Notes under the pieces: generated by a model
The model's database searches: none
The model's input: the letters and a program-made list of their open reading frames with translations, nothing else
What the model was told of the DNA's origin: nothing
Shown here: piece by piece, positions 21,601 to 26,655 of the stretch
Position numbering within the stretch: position 1 is the stretch's first letter
Layout of the letters: the number at the start of each line of letters is the position of its first letter
Assembly (NCBI GenBank): GCA_020055645.1
Contig: CM034549.1
Location: 1,612,001-1,676,000, forward strand
Reading direction: 5' to 3'
From: Tomocerus qinae
Lineage: Eukaryota > Arthropoda > Collembola > Entomobryomorpha > Tomoceridae
DNA length: 64,000 bases
Program-made: the position numbers and the translations under genes

Positions 21601-23065
21601 CCCATCACATCGATTTGTGCTTCTGTTTATAGCTGGTGTTTTGCAAAACGAATGTTTATATTATTAATATGGGTAAATGATTCATAATGATTCGACTTCG
21701 TTGTTATATATTGCAACGTTTAAACTTTGTGTACATTGTGTATAATATTCATGGACTTGTATTGTATTTTGTAGTAATTGAAACATGTTGTTAAAATTCC
21801 CCCATCTGGGGAATCTATAGAATATTCATTACTGCAATAACCAATCAGATCGCTGGATTCAAAAAATTTCGACCAATCAGAATGCGTATCCAGGTGCAAC
21901 TCCCAAATAGCGGTTTCACGGCTGACTGAAACTATCAGTAAAGGGACATTGACCAATTTGATCTGTTTTTCACACCCCTATGGAAACAGCCTAGAGATGA
22001 TATCCAAAATAACTTTCTCACAGGGCAGGACGTTGTGACAGCCTCACATACGTTGTTTTCACTTTAGCCTAGGCCTTAAGGGGGACAGCTCTGACTTCGA
22101 CAAAAGTCAATAATAAAATTTTACTGTTTACCTGAGGATAGTGGATCGTGTCCTCTCCTGTACTTAGAGGTTTCACTAAGACAACATTACCTACAGTGTA
22201 TAGTTTTATGCTAAGGGGAAGGAGAAGGATTTTAAATTAAAATTAGCTAGTAGCTCAGGTGATTTTCAAAAATTTGACTCCAACTCTTGATTCTCTTATT
22301 ATGAAATTAGGCCCATATTTTTAATAAACACTCCCACTCTAATCTCCACTCTTTGAGAGTGTAAGGTATGTATTGAGGTACCTTTCACTCTCGAAAAAGT
22401 GCGTAAAAAGTGCGTGAGAGTGAGAGTCGAGTCATTAAAAATATGGGCCTTAGGAAGTCTGATTACGTATTGAGGTAATCAAGACTTCCTGTAATCTATT
22501 CTTATTATTTCATAATAAGAGAATCAAGAGTCTGAGTAAAATTTTTTGAAAATCACTTTGGATACGAGGTATTTTAATTCAAAATCCCTACCCTTCTCCT
22601 TAGAATAAATTGACACAAAACTGTATACCTTACAGTGGTACATAGTGATAATCATTATAGAAGAATACTTTAGTTAGCCAATTTATTTTAAAACGAAGGG
22701 GAGGGGAAAATGAGGGAAAAATGAAAAATGAGGGAAAAGACCCTAGACTAGTATTGAGGTAGGTTTCACTCTTGAAAAAGTGCGTGAAAGAGGGAGTCGA
22801 GCCCATATTTGACTCGAGATTAGAGTGGGAGTTTAAAAATATGGGAAGAATAGAATACAGGAAGTCTTGATTATTTTCACTTCCTCTTGTCAGCAATACT
22901 ACATTATGCATATTCAAACAGTGATTTGATTATTGTACATACCATCCAAGTATTGTTATCAGAATACATGTTTAATTATACAAATGTTGTTATATTTTAG
23001 GTTCAACACACATACTTGTCCCAGATGGATTTCTCTGCGATATTAAGGAGTTAAGCAGCACTTAA
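601..23065 (+). CDS. Rop: Rop / Munc18-1 (unc-18, STXBP1) syntaxin-binding SM protein, complete, 11 coding exons
   Basis: Sec1/Munc18-family protein that binds syntaxin and the assembling SNARE complex and is required for vesicle docking and fusion at synapses and other plasma-membrane sites; cytosolic and peripheral. Coding exons: 601-628, 830-1138, 1276-1379, 1762-1907, 17347-17565, 18763-18864, 19010-19214, 19553-19813, 19892-20079, 20159-20313, 23001-23065. All ten introns are GT-AG and phases join cleanly to 593 codons plus TAA, against 594-597 aa for rat Munc18-1 and fly Rop. Diagnostic blocks are [45 protein letters not shown]-like [29 protein letters not shown] and SRWTPVVKD. Asp38 and Met42 match the syntaxin-contacting D34 and M38 of rat Munc18-1. 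The start has A at -3 and G at +4. Domain 1 is about residues 1-138, domain 2 about 139-250 plus 480-593, and domain 3 lies between. Paralogue Slp1/Stxbp2-type identity is unlikely because the neuronal-type signature blocks are intact. Confidence 0.96.
830..1138 (+). CDS. Rop: Rop coding exon 2 (residues 10-112)
   Basis: Acceptor TTAG at 826-829 and donor GTAATT at 1139. Carries the first beta-alpha units of domain 1 with the syntaxin-contact helix (Asp38, Met42) and the KRREPLP and YLITP blocks. It has a somewhat longer, Ser/Lys-rich linker (residues 18-29) than the mammalian protein. It ends with one base of a Val codon. Confidence 0.95.
1276..1379 (+). CDS. Rop: Rop coding exon 3 (residues 113-147)
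   Basis: Acceptor TTTTAG precedes 1276; encodes [10 protein letters not shown] and [11 protein letters not shown], the end of domain 1 and the hinge to domain 2. Donor GTACGT at 1380, phase 0. Confidence 0.95.
1762..1907 (+). CDS. Rop: Rop coding exon 4 (residues 148-196)
   Basis: Acceptor TTAG before 1762 and donor GTAAGT at 1908. Encodes the domain 2 segment with [20 protein letters not shown]. The split Arg codon CG|A is completed 15.4 kb downstream in exon 5, across the transposon-filled intron 4. Confidence 0.96.
1908..2761. other. Start of Rop intron 4, no recognised element
   Basis: Intronic, AT-rich DNA. Contains only small hairpins (for example AGTATTTTG/CAAAATACT near 2104-2138). 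No protein-like frame and no match to the repeat families elsewhere in the window. Confidence 0.5.
2762..3055 (+). mobile_element. hAT-like hairpin MITE, diverged copy (sibling of 20516-20791)
   Basis: Begins CAAGATGCCTCGAATTTGTC exactly like the intron 10 copy and shares its body. Inner arms 2825-2873 and 2937-2991 are inverted complements around a TAACCATGGTTA-like centre. The 3' terminal inverted repeat is not intact: after about 2995 the sequence departs from the sibling, so this copy is decayed or rearranged. The +/- open frames at 2676-3133 are by-products of the palindrome. Confidence 0.7.
3130..3308 (+). repeat. Fragment related to the arms of the 4942-16052 palindrome
   Basis: Shares the order of blocks TTAGATxTGTCGCCCG, TGTGTGTTAAAA, GAAAGCTATGT and GTCATTTTGGATAT with 7289-7385 and with the inverse of 14150-14245. 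It continues into the CTAGGxTGTTTCCATxGGG and AACAGATCAAATTGGTAAAC module that is shared with hairpins at 16053-16538 and 20853-22190. Confidence 0.65.
3586..3705. repeat. Hairpin with 45-base arms, each arm itself palindromic
   Basis: Arms 3586-3630 and 3661-3705 are inverted complements with about two mismatches and a 30-base loop. Each arm contains GGGACCATTTGGTCCC, a palindrome in its own right. Weaker complementarity continues outwards (GGTGACGAATCAAGCC near 3560 pairs with GGCTTGGTTCGTCACC near 3725), so this is the core of a larger, older foldback of about 3480-3900. Confidence 0.85.
4115..4398 (+). mobile_element. hAT-like hairpin MITE, older copy (sibling of 16575-16865)
   Basis: Starts CAAGGC and ends near TTTGCATTG. 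The arms carry CAGGTGGGTTCAGTAGA and AAAGTTTGAACTTTTATATG against their complements near 4305-4355. The flanks (GATAGAAC on the left, ATTATAC on the right) are only an approximate duplication, consistent with an older insertion than the 16575 copy. Confidence 0.75.
4501..4887. mobile_element. Foldback element with ~60-base inverted arms
   Basis: Left arm 4501-4560 (CCGTTCAA...TTGATGGAGCCATAGTTAC) is the inverted complement of 4819-4887. The interior also contains a small hairpin around TGGATCTGAATTG/TTTAGATCCA. No transposase frame. I could not define a target-site duplication. Confidence 0.75.
5112..5296 (+). pseudogene. C-terminal remnant of a KRBA2/integrase-like transposase, Cys-rich tail, one frameshift
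   Basis: Frame one (from 5112) reads [11 protein letters not shown] and [10 protein letters not shown], resembling the ISLRxA...GGQGFxKCxC approach found in KRAB-A-domain-2-like, integrase-core proteins of arthropod and cnidarian transposons. After about 5189 the frame shifts by one missing base, and 5195-5296 encodes [19 protein letters not shown] then [13 protein letters not shown] and a stop. The spacing CxC-C-CxC-C-CH-C is a metal-binding tail typical of that family. The catalytic core is absent. The family name is from memory of the motif; that it is a transposase tail inside matching terminal repeats is seen directly. Confidence 0.65.
5548..7100 (+). mobile_element. Non-autonomous DNA transposon, copy 1 (1553 bp), 4-bp target duplication ACAT
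   Basis: Starts GAGCGTTTCGAACGAAAAAG and ends CTTTTTCGTCCGAAACGCTC. The outer ~32 bases are a near-perfect terminal inverted repeat, with weaker pairing (TTAATCCATAGTTA) further in. ACAT flanks both sides (5544-5547 and 7101-7104). A secondary internal hairpin pairs TACCTAAG...GGGATCAGGT (about 6503-6551) with ACCTGATCCCAG...CTTAGGTA (about 6742-6777). No transposase frame. A 4-bp duplication with a GAG terminus is compatible with Sola- or Chapaev-like elements, but I cannot assign a superfamily. Confidence 0.9.
7684..8370. repeat. Central hairpin of the 4942-16052 palindrome
   Basis: 7684-7914 and 8139-8370 are near-perfect inverted complements, for example TTGCGTCTCATTGGATG near 7684 against CATCCAATGAGACGCAA ending at 8370. 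The 224-base spacer is AT-rich and non-coding. The right arm stops abruptly at 8370 where the LINE begins and resumes at 13851. Confidence 0.9.
8376..8419 (+). repeat. 22-bp tandem duplication at the LINE 5' end
   Basis: Two perfect units of ATTCATTCGAGGGAGCCTGA plus GG, back to back, immediately upstream of the ORF start. Could be a promoter-unit repeat of the LINE or a by-product of its integration. Confidence 0.85.
8426..9880 (+). pseudogene. LINE polyprotein, N-terminal part: 2A-like NPGP, tandem PHD fingers, APE endonuclease
   Basis: 484 codons from ATG at 8426. Residues 1-169 are hydrophobic and unassigned. Residues 170-179 read [10 protein letters not shown], matching the end of a 2A ribosome-skipping signal except that the D-V-E positions are V-N-I. 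Two PHD-type C4HC3 fingers follow: C181, C184, C199, C202, H207, C210, W227, C229, C232, then C240, C243, C255, C258, H263, C266, W281, C283, C286. The APE-type endonuclease starts about residue 305, with N314 (HINVRN), E343 (ISETW) and GDMNID all present. The frame ends at TGA 9878; the endonuclease continues one frame over (9832-10044). In life the product would nick target DNA for target-primed reverse transcription. Confidence 0.9.
9868..10041 (+). pseudogene. LINE endonuclease C-terminal segment, after frameshift
   Basis: Continues the upstream endonuclease in a different frame: [19 protein letters not shown] followed by ADHSIIYVV, the last two conserved APE motifs (LDLI and DHS). The shift lies within about 9866-9883 and behaves as a single lost base. 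The frame runs into the nested element, where TAG occurs at 10042-10044. Confidence 0.88.
10038..11444. mobile_element. hAT-like element nested in the LINE (1.4 kb)
   Basis: The LINE protein is interrupted between ..KTIIR and RNYKNVDK... ATAAG occurs at 10033-10037 and 11445-11449, and collapsing the two copies brings both halves of the LINE back into the same frame, which fixes the boundaries well. The ends (CATAGTGCATAC and GTGCATGGAAAC when inverted) are short, imperfect inverted repeats of hAT character. The flanks match over ATAAG, and more loosely over 8 bases. No transposase frame; the open frame 10370-10651 looks random. Contains the hairpin at 11071-11379. Confidence 0.75.
11071..11379. 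repeat. Long hairpin inside the nested element, ~131-bp arms
   Basis: Left arm 11071-11201 (CAAAAGCGATATAAGTGGAA onward) is the inverted complement of 11248-11379 with few mismatches; the spacer is about 46 bases. It may be a separate foldback insertion or the terminal part of its host. Confidence 0.9.
11445..13604 (+). pseudogene. LINE polyprotein, C-terminal part: reverse transcriptase, open
   Basis: Uninterrupted frame (ATG-counted 704 codons from 11490; upstream codons to 11445 join the endonuclease). Conserved RT blocks in order: [27 protein letters not shown], motif [11 protein letters not shown] (catalytic D334 counted from 11490), [14 protein letters not shown], motif [12 protein letters not shown] (Y425 to D428), and [12 protein letters not shown]. 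Motif A has Glu where most LINEs have the second Asp of AFD. The C-terminal end [10 protein letters not shown] is typical of CR1/Jockey-group proteins. The catalytic aspartates are intact, so the protein looks young although the element as a whole is broken. Confidence 0.95.
13605..13850 (+). other. LINE 3' UTR with AATAAA and (TCAA)6 tail
   Basis: Non-coding tail after the TAA at 13602-13604. AATAAA is at 13817-13822, followed at 13827 by six perfect TCAA units ending at the junction with the palindrome arm. Confidence 0.85.
14509..16012 (+). mobile_element. Non-autonomous DNA transposon, copy 2 (1504 bp), 4-bp target duplication ATAT
   Basis: Near-identical to the element at 5548-7100 and in the same orientation, with the same GAGCGTTTCG/CGAAACGCTC ends. 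ATAT flanks both sides (14505-14508 and 16013-16016). It differs by scattered substitutions and a few small deletions (for example near 14855 and 15080). The open frame at 15440-15643 falls over the internal hairpin and has no protein character. Confidence 0.9.
16053..16538. mobile_element. Hairpin element, ~235-bp arms (family J)
   Basis: Arms of about 16053-16290 and 16306-16538 are inverted complements: TTGTTACCACAGCTCAACG on the left, CGTTGAGCTGTGGTAACAA on the right. The inner arm ends carry GTCATTTTGGATATxATCTC and CTGTTTCCATAGGGGTGT. Spacer about 16 bases. It abuts the right end of the 4942-16052 nest. No coding capacity. Confidence 0.88.
16575..16865. mobile_element. hAT-like hairpin MITE, 291 bp, 8-bp target duplication GATTGAAC
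   Basis: Begins CAAGGCAAATA and ends TATTTGCCTTG. GATTGAAC flanks it exactly on both sides (16567-16574 and 16866-16873). The arms pair across CAGGTGGGTTCAGTAGA and GTTTGAACTTTTATATGGGA. The 8-bp duplication and CA/TG-type ends point to hAT. The small frames 16683-16871 (+) and 16775-16987 (-) are palindrome artefacts. Confidence 0.88.
16945..17110. repeat. Small foldback with ~37-bp arms
   Basis: 16945-16980 (TCCCTCAGCCAACAACATCC, then GAAAAGTATGT) pairs with 17072-17110 (ACATACTTTTCGGATGTT, then GACTGAGGGA). Weaker pairing continues outward for about 20 bases on each side. The spacer is unremarkable. Confidence 0.75.
17303..17322 (+). repeat. (CCTAA)4, interstitial arthropod telomere-type repeat
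   Basis: Four perfect CCTAA units lie 24 bases upstream of the exon 5 acceptor, forming part of its pyrimidine-rich tract. TTAGG/CCTAA is the ancestral arthropod telomere unit; four copies could also be chance. Confidence 0.7.
17347..17565 (+). CDS. Rop: Rop coding exon 5 (residues 196-269)
   Basis: Acceptor GCAG at 17343-17346 and donor GTGAGT at 17566. Encodes [11 protein letters not shown], the highly conserved [20 protein letters not shown] strand-turn and the [13 protein letters not shown] block at the domain 2/3 boundary. Confidence 0.96.
17566..18762. other. Rop intron 5, with a truncated LINE 3' tail at ~18170-18293
   Basis: Mostly anonymous AT-rich intron. ACCTTGAAAGAAGGGAAGG ... 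TCTGACAATAAAGCCTTT followed by four ACAAT units (18269-18288) looks like the 3' UTR and microsatellite tail of a heavily 5'-truncated LINE different from the one in intron 4. The coding region is absent, so the clade is uncertain. Confidence 0.5.
18763..18864 (+). CDS. Rop: Rop coding exon 6 (residues 269-303)
   Basis: Acceptor ATAG precedes 18763 and donor GTAAGT is at 18865. Encodes [20 protein letters not shown] and [15 protein letters not shown], the start of domain 3. The short Gly/Gln insert is the variable loop seen across the family. Confidence 0.95.
19010..19214 (+). CDS. Rop: Rop coding exon 7, domain 3a helices (residues 303-371)
   Basis: Acceptor ATAG before 19010 and donor GTATAG at 19215. 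Encodes the domain 3a helical hairpin region that in Munc18 proteins templates SNARE assembly, including [20 protein letters not shown] and the RVEQ end. Confidence 0.96.
19323..19444. mobile_element. Short foldback MITE in intron 7
   Basis: 19323-19373 (CATGAGAGAAATCTTAACGT onward) is the imperfect inverted complement of 19386-19444 (ending ACGTTAAGAATTCTCTTATG). The strongest pairing is AAATTTGTACAGGA with TCCTGTACAAATTT around a 12-base loop. Confidence 0.75.
19553..19813 (+). CDS. Rop: Rop coding exon 8 (residues 372-458)
   Basis: Acceptor TCAG precedes 19553 and donor GTATGC is at 19814. Encodes [18 protein letters not shown], the ILLYIL helix and [14 protein letters not shown] of domain 3b. 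Phase 0 at both ends. Confidence 0.96.
19892..20079 (+). CDS. Rop: Rop coding exon 9 (residues 459-521)
   Basis: Acceptor ACAG precedes 19892 and donor GTAATA is at 20080. Encodes the insect-like [19 protein letters not shown] block and the [12 protein letters not shown] segment returning the chain to domain 2. An AGAG acceptor doublet occurs here, but only the first AG keeps frame. Confidence 0.95.
20159..20313 (+). CDS. Rop: Rop coding exon 10 (residues 521-573)
   Basis: Acceptor TCAG precedes 20159 and donor GTATGA is at 20314. Encodes [29 protein letters not shown] and [16 protein letters not shown], the terminal strands of domain 2. Confidence 0.96.
20430..20846 (-). mobile_element. Harbinger-like MITE, inverted and truncated copy, split by a hAT-like MITE
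   Basis: Starts GGCCCATATTTTTAAT after TTA, and its body is the inverted complement of the intact copy at 22310-22449. It is interrupted at 20516-20791 by another element, resumes, and ends at 20846 in ATTAAAAATA without the final TGGGCC. The missing end abuts the hairpin piece at 20853. Confidence 0.8.
20516..20791 (+). mobile_element. hAT-like hairpin MITE, 276 bp, 8-bp target duplication ACATACCT
   Basis: Ends CAAGATGCCTC (20516) and GAGGCATCTTG (to 20791) are perfect inverted repeats. ACATACCT flanks exactly at 20508-20515 and 20792-20799. Main arms about 20574-20675 and 20690-20784 pair around TAACCATGGTTA. Sibling of 2762-3055. No coding capacity. Confidence 0.9.
20853..22190. mobile_element. 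Family J hairpin element, left-truncated, split at its centre by the element at 20898-21938
   Basis: The right half, 21941-22190, matches 16300-16536 (GATCTGTTTTTCACACCCCT, CAGGACGTTGTGACAGCCTC, GGGACAGCTCTGACTTCGAC). The left piece 20853-20897 matches only the innermost part of the left arm. Its spacer, TTGGTAAACTTAAAGGGACATTGACC when rejoined, corresponds to the 16290-16310 spacer in inverse orientation. Confidence 0.75.
20898..21938. mobile_element. 1041-bp hairpin element inserted at TA
   Basis: Starts CTGATAGTTTCAG and ends CTGACTGAAACTATCAG. TA flanks both sides (20896-20897 and 21939-21940). Almost the whole element folds back on itself: 20898 to about 21410 pairs with about 21455 to 21938, including the inner ACTCTTCGGCTGAATTTA/TAATTTCAGCCGAACTCTTC near the centre. 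The twin 76-78 codon frames at 20886-21116 (+) and 21720-21956 (-) are the two arms of the palindrome. A TA duplication suits Tc1/mariner-type or other TA-targeting MITEs; no transposase is present. Confidence 0.85.
22190..22640. mobile_element. Diverged foldback element carrying a MITE at its centre
   Basis: Left arm about 22190-22306 pairs with about 22507-22637: CTCTTGATTCTCTTATTATG against CATAATAAGAGAATCAAGAG, and GATTTTCAAAAATTTGACTC against its complement near 22540. A small inner hairpin AGGAAGTCTGATTACGTA/CAAGACTTCCT lies at 22452-22490. The intact MITE at 22310-22449 sits in the spacer. Confidence 0.75.
22310..22449 (+). mobile_element. Intact Harbinger-like (tourist-type) MITE, 140 bp, TTA target duplication
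   Basis: Perfect 16-base ends GGCCCATATTTTTAAT and ATTAAAAATATGGGCC, flanked by TTA on both sides (22307-22309 and 22450-22452). GGSCC-type ends with a 3-base TWA duplication are the hallmark of PIF/Harbinger MITEs. A third, degraded piece of the family is at about 22752-22857. Confidence 0.88.
22677..22857 (+). repeat. Copy of the window-edge repeat plus a degraded Harbinger-like MITE fragment
   Basis: 22677-22750 repeats the sequence of 3-58 with an internal duplication. It runs directly into 22752-22857, which shares ATTGAGGTAGGTTTCACTC, AAAAAGTGCGTGA and GTTTAAAAATATGGGA with the 140-bp MITE. Confidence 0.65.
23001..23065 (+). CDS. Rop: Rop coding exon 11 and stop (residues 573-593)
   Basis: Acceptor TTTTAG precedes 23001. 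The split Gly codon G|GT joins exon 10 to [17 protein letters not shown], matching the SxHIL.P..FL end of Rop proteins. TAA is at 23063-23065. The exon is only 65 bases long and lies beyond 2.7 kb of transposon-laden intron. Confidence 0.94.
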
Positions 23066-23583
23066 GTCGTCATCATCCACATCATTTCGCATGTAATATT
23101 TATTATGTAATTTATTTAGGTACATGTGGATAGATAGTCACATTGAGTCAAATTGTTATTTATATGTTACATGTATGATACATTGTATTGTTATTCTAAT
23201 CATAAAATTTACAGTAAATTGTTAGGACATCCACTTCTATCAGCAGCATATAATTGTATTTCACGCATATGTTGGTTCTTTCTGACTAACATTTCATGCT
23301 GAAGAATCGGCGTCGAATATACGTAAGTATACGTAAGTGAAGAGTAATGATTTTGGAAAAGAACTTTTATGACGTTACTTATATATATAATTGATGTCCT
23401 GTGTTTATTGTTGTGAGTGTAATGTACAACTGTCTCGTTCCCGTTGTTGTACTGTTCAGAGTTCAGTATAAATCTGTAGATTTTATTCTGATTATTATGG
23501 ATCATTCGATTCGAGCTATGAAAAGTTATTGAGTTAAATATTCTTATCTCGAGACTCCAAAACTTTGTCTAAACTTAAATAAA
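23066..23583 (+). terminator. Rop 3' UTR with polyadenylation signal AATAAA at 23578-23583
   Basis: After the stop codon the sequence is AT-rich and non-coding. The first canonical AATAAA is at 23578-23583, about 515 bases past the stop and followed within 40 bases by T-rich DNA. A minus-strand open frame at 23209-23505 has no recognisable protein character. Confidence 0.45.
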
Positions 23584-24031
23584 CGTTTCAGTTACGAGTT
23601 ACGAAAGTTTTAAAAGCTGGCATTGGAATTTTCGGGGTTAATGCCCAGGAGAAATTGGTTTTTTTTTGCTTTCTTTGCCTTAAGACTAACTGTAGAAATC
23701 GAAAAATGAGAGCTGGCCCTTCATTGGCAATGGTGCATTGAAGCCATTGTAATGTGGCTCCAAAGCAAATTACTCTAGTAAGCGATTAGTGTTGGATGGT
23801 GTAATTGAAAATAAATGGTTACATTGACAGCTTTAAATCATTCGCCCGTGGTTGCCCTACAACAGTTTACAACGTGGTAAACAAATATGCGTGCCTATAC
23901 GTTCATTTAGTCCCTTTATATTACATACCTGTAATGAATTATACAAGTTATGAAATGCAAAAAAAGTCAATGTAATATATAACATTCTATTACCAGTTCA
24001 TGTCAGTATAATATAGTACTGTAACTATTAT
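23584..24031. other. Downstream flank of Rop, nothing recognised
   Basis: AT-rich non-coding DNA between the presumed poly(A) site and the next hairpin element. No credible frame or RNA gene. Confidence 0.5.
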
Positions 24032-24378
24032 CTGATACCTTGAAGGTAGGGAAACAATTTTCACGTTAGGGGTTGCCACTTAGGGGACTGAAACTCAAAA
24101 ATTTGGCATCGTAGCTCAGTTATGAGACCACTCACCATCGAGGTAATTCTCCTACGATCACTTTGAAACAAATTTCGTCCAAGTCCATCCAGCCGTTCAG
24201 GGTGTACACGACGATTTAGGTCAAAAGGTGAAAATTTTCTTTTAAAAACGGCCATATCTTCGAAACAGAGCATTTAAAAATATATATATATATTTCTGAA
24301 AAATCTTATGAAGTACTTTCAGTCCCCTAAGTGGCACACTCCAACGTGAAAATTGTTGCCCTACCTTCAAGGTATCAG
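24032..24378. mobile_element. Foldback MITE, 347 bp, 62-bp arms
   Basis: 24032-24093 (CTGATACCTTGAAGGTAGGG ... CTTAGGGGACTGAAA) is the inverted complement of 24317-24378. The terminal CTGATACCTTGAAGGTAGG itself contains TACCTTGAAGGTA. The interior is AT-rich with a short (TA)n run near 24279. The minus frame 24061-24273 spans an arm and is not protein-like. Confidence 0.85.
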
Positions 24379-26354
24379 AGATAAATACAGAGTATATGAA
24401 ACTATTAGAGAAAGCAATTCTTTCGCAGATGAATAAATTGCATGTTTAAATTGGCAAATGTGAAACTTTACGAAACCAGAGTCTCCGGTTAGAACGATTA
24501 ATAGATATGTCGACATCCATTACTATTTATAAGTTATTTATTTTTGATTTTTAAAAAGCCATGCAACCAAAAAATGCAATAAATTGTAATGAGTCTCTGA
24601 AGAATAACCAAACAACAGAGTTTATCTTCTAGCTATGCTAATCTTATCTCTCAAAAGGCGAGGATTCCGGCTGATAGATGTTTCCTAAATTAATCCATGA
24701 AATGAAAACATTTTTGGCCACACGGTTACTGTCCGTGCAATGTACAAACAACGCTTGTTATTGACTATTGTTTTGTAGAAAATATTTCTCCATTTCAGGA
24801 AATAATTCTTGCTTCTTATAACATGTAAAATAGATAGTTACATATTACATAATATATAAATAATTACTTTGATTTTGACATTCCCAAACAAACAATTACC
24901 TATATTTTGTCCTCGGAATGTCCACAAAATGTATTAATGTTTGCCATCTGAAACTGCTGAATTCTTTATTGCACCGTTCCAATGCGGTGTATGGTATAGC
25001 GAAGTAATTATTGCCTTGATAATAGGAGATTTACCGTCATTCTATGTAATTCGATTCTAATGCAGTTTCGTCAGGAACTAAAACTTTTGTTTTCTGATTA
25101 GAAAATTGTACAACTTCATTTCTATCAATATTGTAGGTTCCAGATAGTAATATGATACGACTTGAGATGACTACTTTGTTTATCGATGTCTACGGAAATA
25201 TATATAAAAATCCAATTTTAATTGTGATGCACCCCTTCGTACAATTTCAATGATTCCAATTGACCATTTATCGCCGCGCTGCATTACACACTATCTTAAG
25301 AGATTAAAATTCTGGTATAGTATACCAGACAACAAAGCAAATCATGTCTAACGTGATCTGTACCGATTTGCAACAAACATGCCCACGTCACGGTATCAGT
25401 GTAAAGGCATTATGTTATAATTATGACAGCCATTCTTATCTATCTTAGAATTAGGTTCGAGTGACATAGAATTGAAGTATTACGAGTAGCCCAATTATTT
25501 GTTTTGTGGTAACTATTTATGTAATAAGTTAATAATTAGTACATTACAATATTAAATATTAATATAATAATAACAACAGATATTTAACATTGCGATGAAG
25601 TCATTCAAACCATGTAAACCTTACATAATCTTTCAGCATTATGCAAGGAAATACTTTGTGCTATAATACAAATACATACCTTAACATGTACATACAAATA
25701 AAATTATAACAAGGAAGGAGGGAGAAATAATTAATTGCCAATGTCGTATCAAAAGAAATATCTACATTCATATACCATGATACGATACATCTAATACTAC
25801 AGTGACGGAAGTGAAAGCAAGCAAGACACTGTTTTCACCACCACCTTGACGTTTGTCGACAACTAAACCGAAAAGTCCAGCTTTTCCTACGGTGATTGTA
25901 AAAGCAATTACCTATTGTTGTTAAAAATATGATATAATATATATATATATGATGCTAAACTACGGTGCTGTACTTCTCTTTCTCGCTTTCTCTCTCATCC
26001 TCCCTATACACTTCCTTGGCTTCATAAATTTATTATATCACGTAGGTATAGAAATATTACATAGGTTGTTAGTTAATAGTTAATGATGTCACGTCCTATC
26101 TATGGCTTCTAAATGTGATAGTATTAGCCACATTTACAAAATTCAATAAAAATTCCGTACATTTGTACAGCAACTTGTTCGTGTCCCCTGTGACTTTATT
26201 TCAGTACTTTAAGGTTAAGGTATACCCCTTTGATACACCACATCCGGGGGCGGGGATTTTAGGAGACGTTAAAGTTAGTTGTTGAAGTTAAAGCAAAACT
26301 TGTTATAGAACTTTAAATATGTAAATCGCGATTATATTCAAAATTTGTACTTTT
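24379..26354. other. Non-coding, nothing recognised
   Basis: AT-rich DNA with a short (TA)n stretch near 25935-25950. No long frame, no RNA gene, no inverted repeat of note. Confidence 0.5.
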
Positions 26355-26655
26355 TTGAAAATGAAACCTCTTGTTACAGTTTGTAACCTACAGACTAGTG
26401 TGATGGTGATACATAGATCGAAAGCTGAGACTTTCAGTTATACTTAGCTGCCTTAGAGGATTTTCTCATCAACCACTACTGAGTTTCCAAGATATGAAAG
26501 TTTTACCACTACAAATTTCGATAACTCAAAAGGGGGGGGGGTTGATGTAAAAATCCTCTAAGGCAGCTATAGACAAAATTCCCAGCTTTCGATCTATTAT
26601 TACAATCCCACTAGTTTGTGGGCTAAAAACTGAAGCAGGAGATTCCATTTTTCTA
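26355..26655. mobile_element. Foldback element with ~95-bp main arms and a G10 run
   Basis: 26378-26473 pairs with 26538-26632: AGATCGAAAGCT with AGCTTTCGATCT, and AGCTGCCTTAGAGGATTTT with AAAATCCTCTAAGGCAGCT. Imperfect pairing extends to about 26355 and 26655. A run of ten G lies at 26532-26541 next to the right arm. No coding capacity. Confidence 0.8.

Noticed and set aside
20886-21956. Twin 76-78 codon frames on opposite strands
   Set aside because: They are the two arms of the 1041-bp hairpin; identity follows from the palindrome, and the peptide has no recognisable domain.
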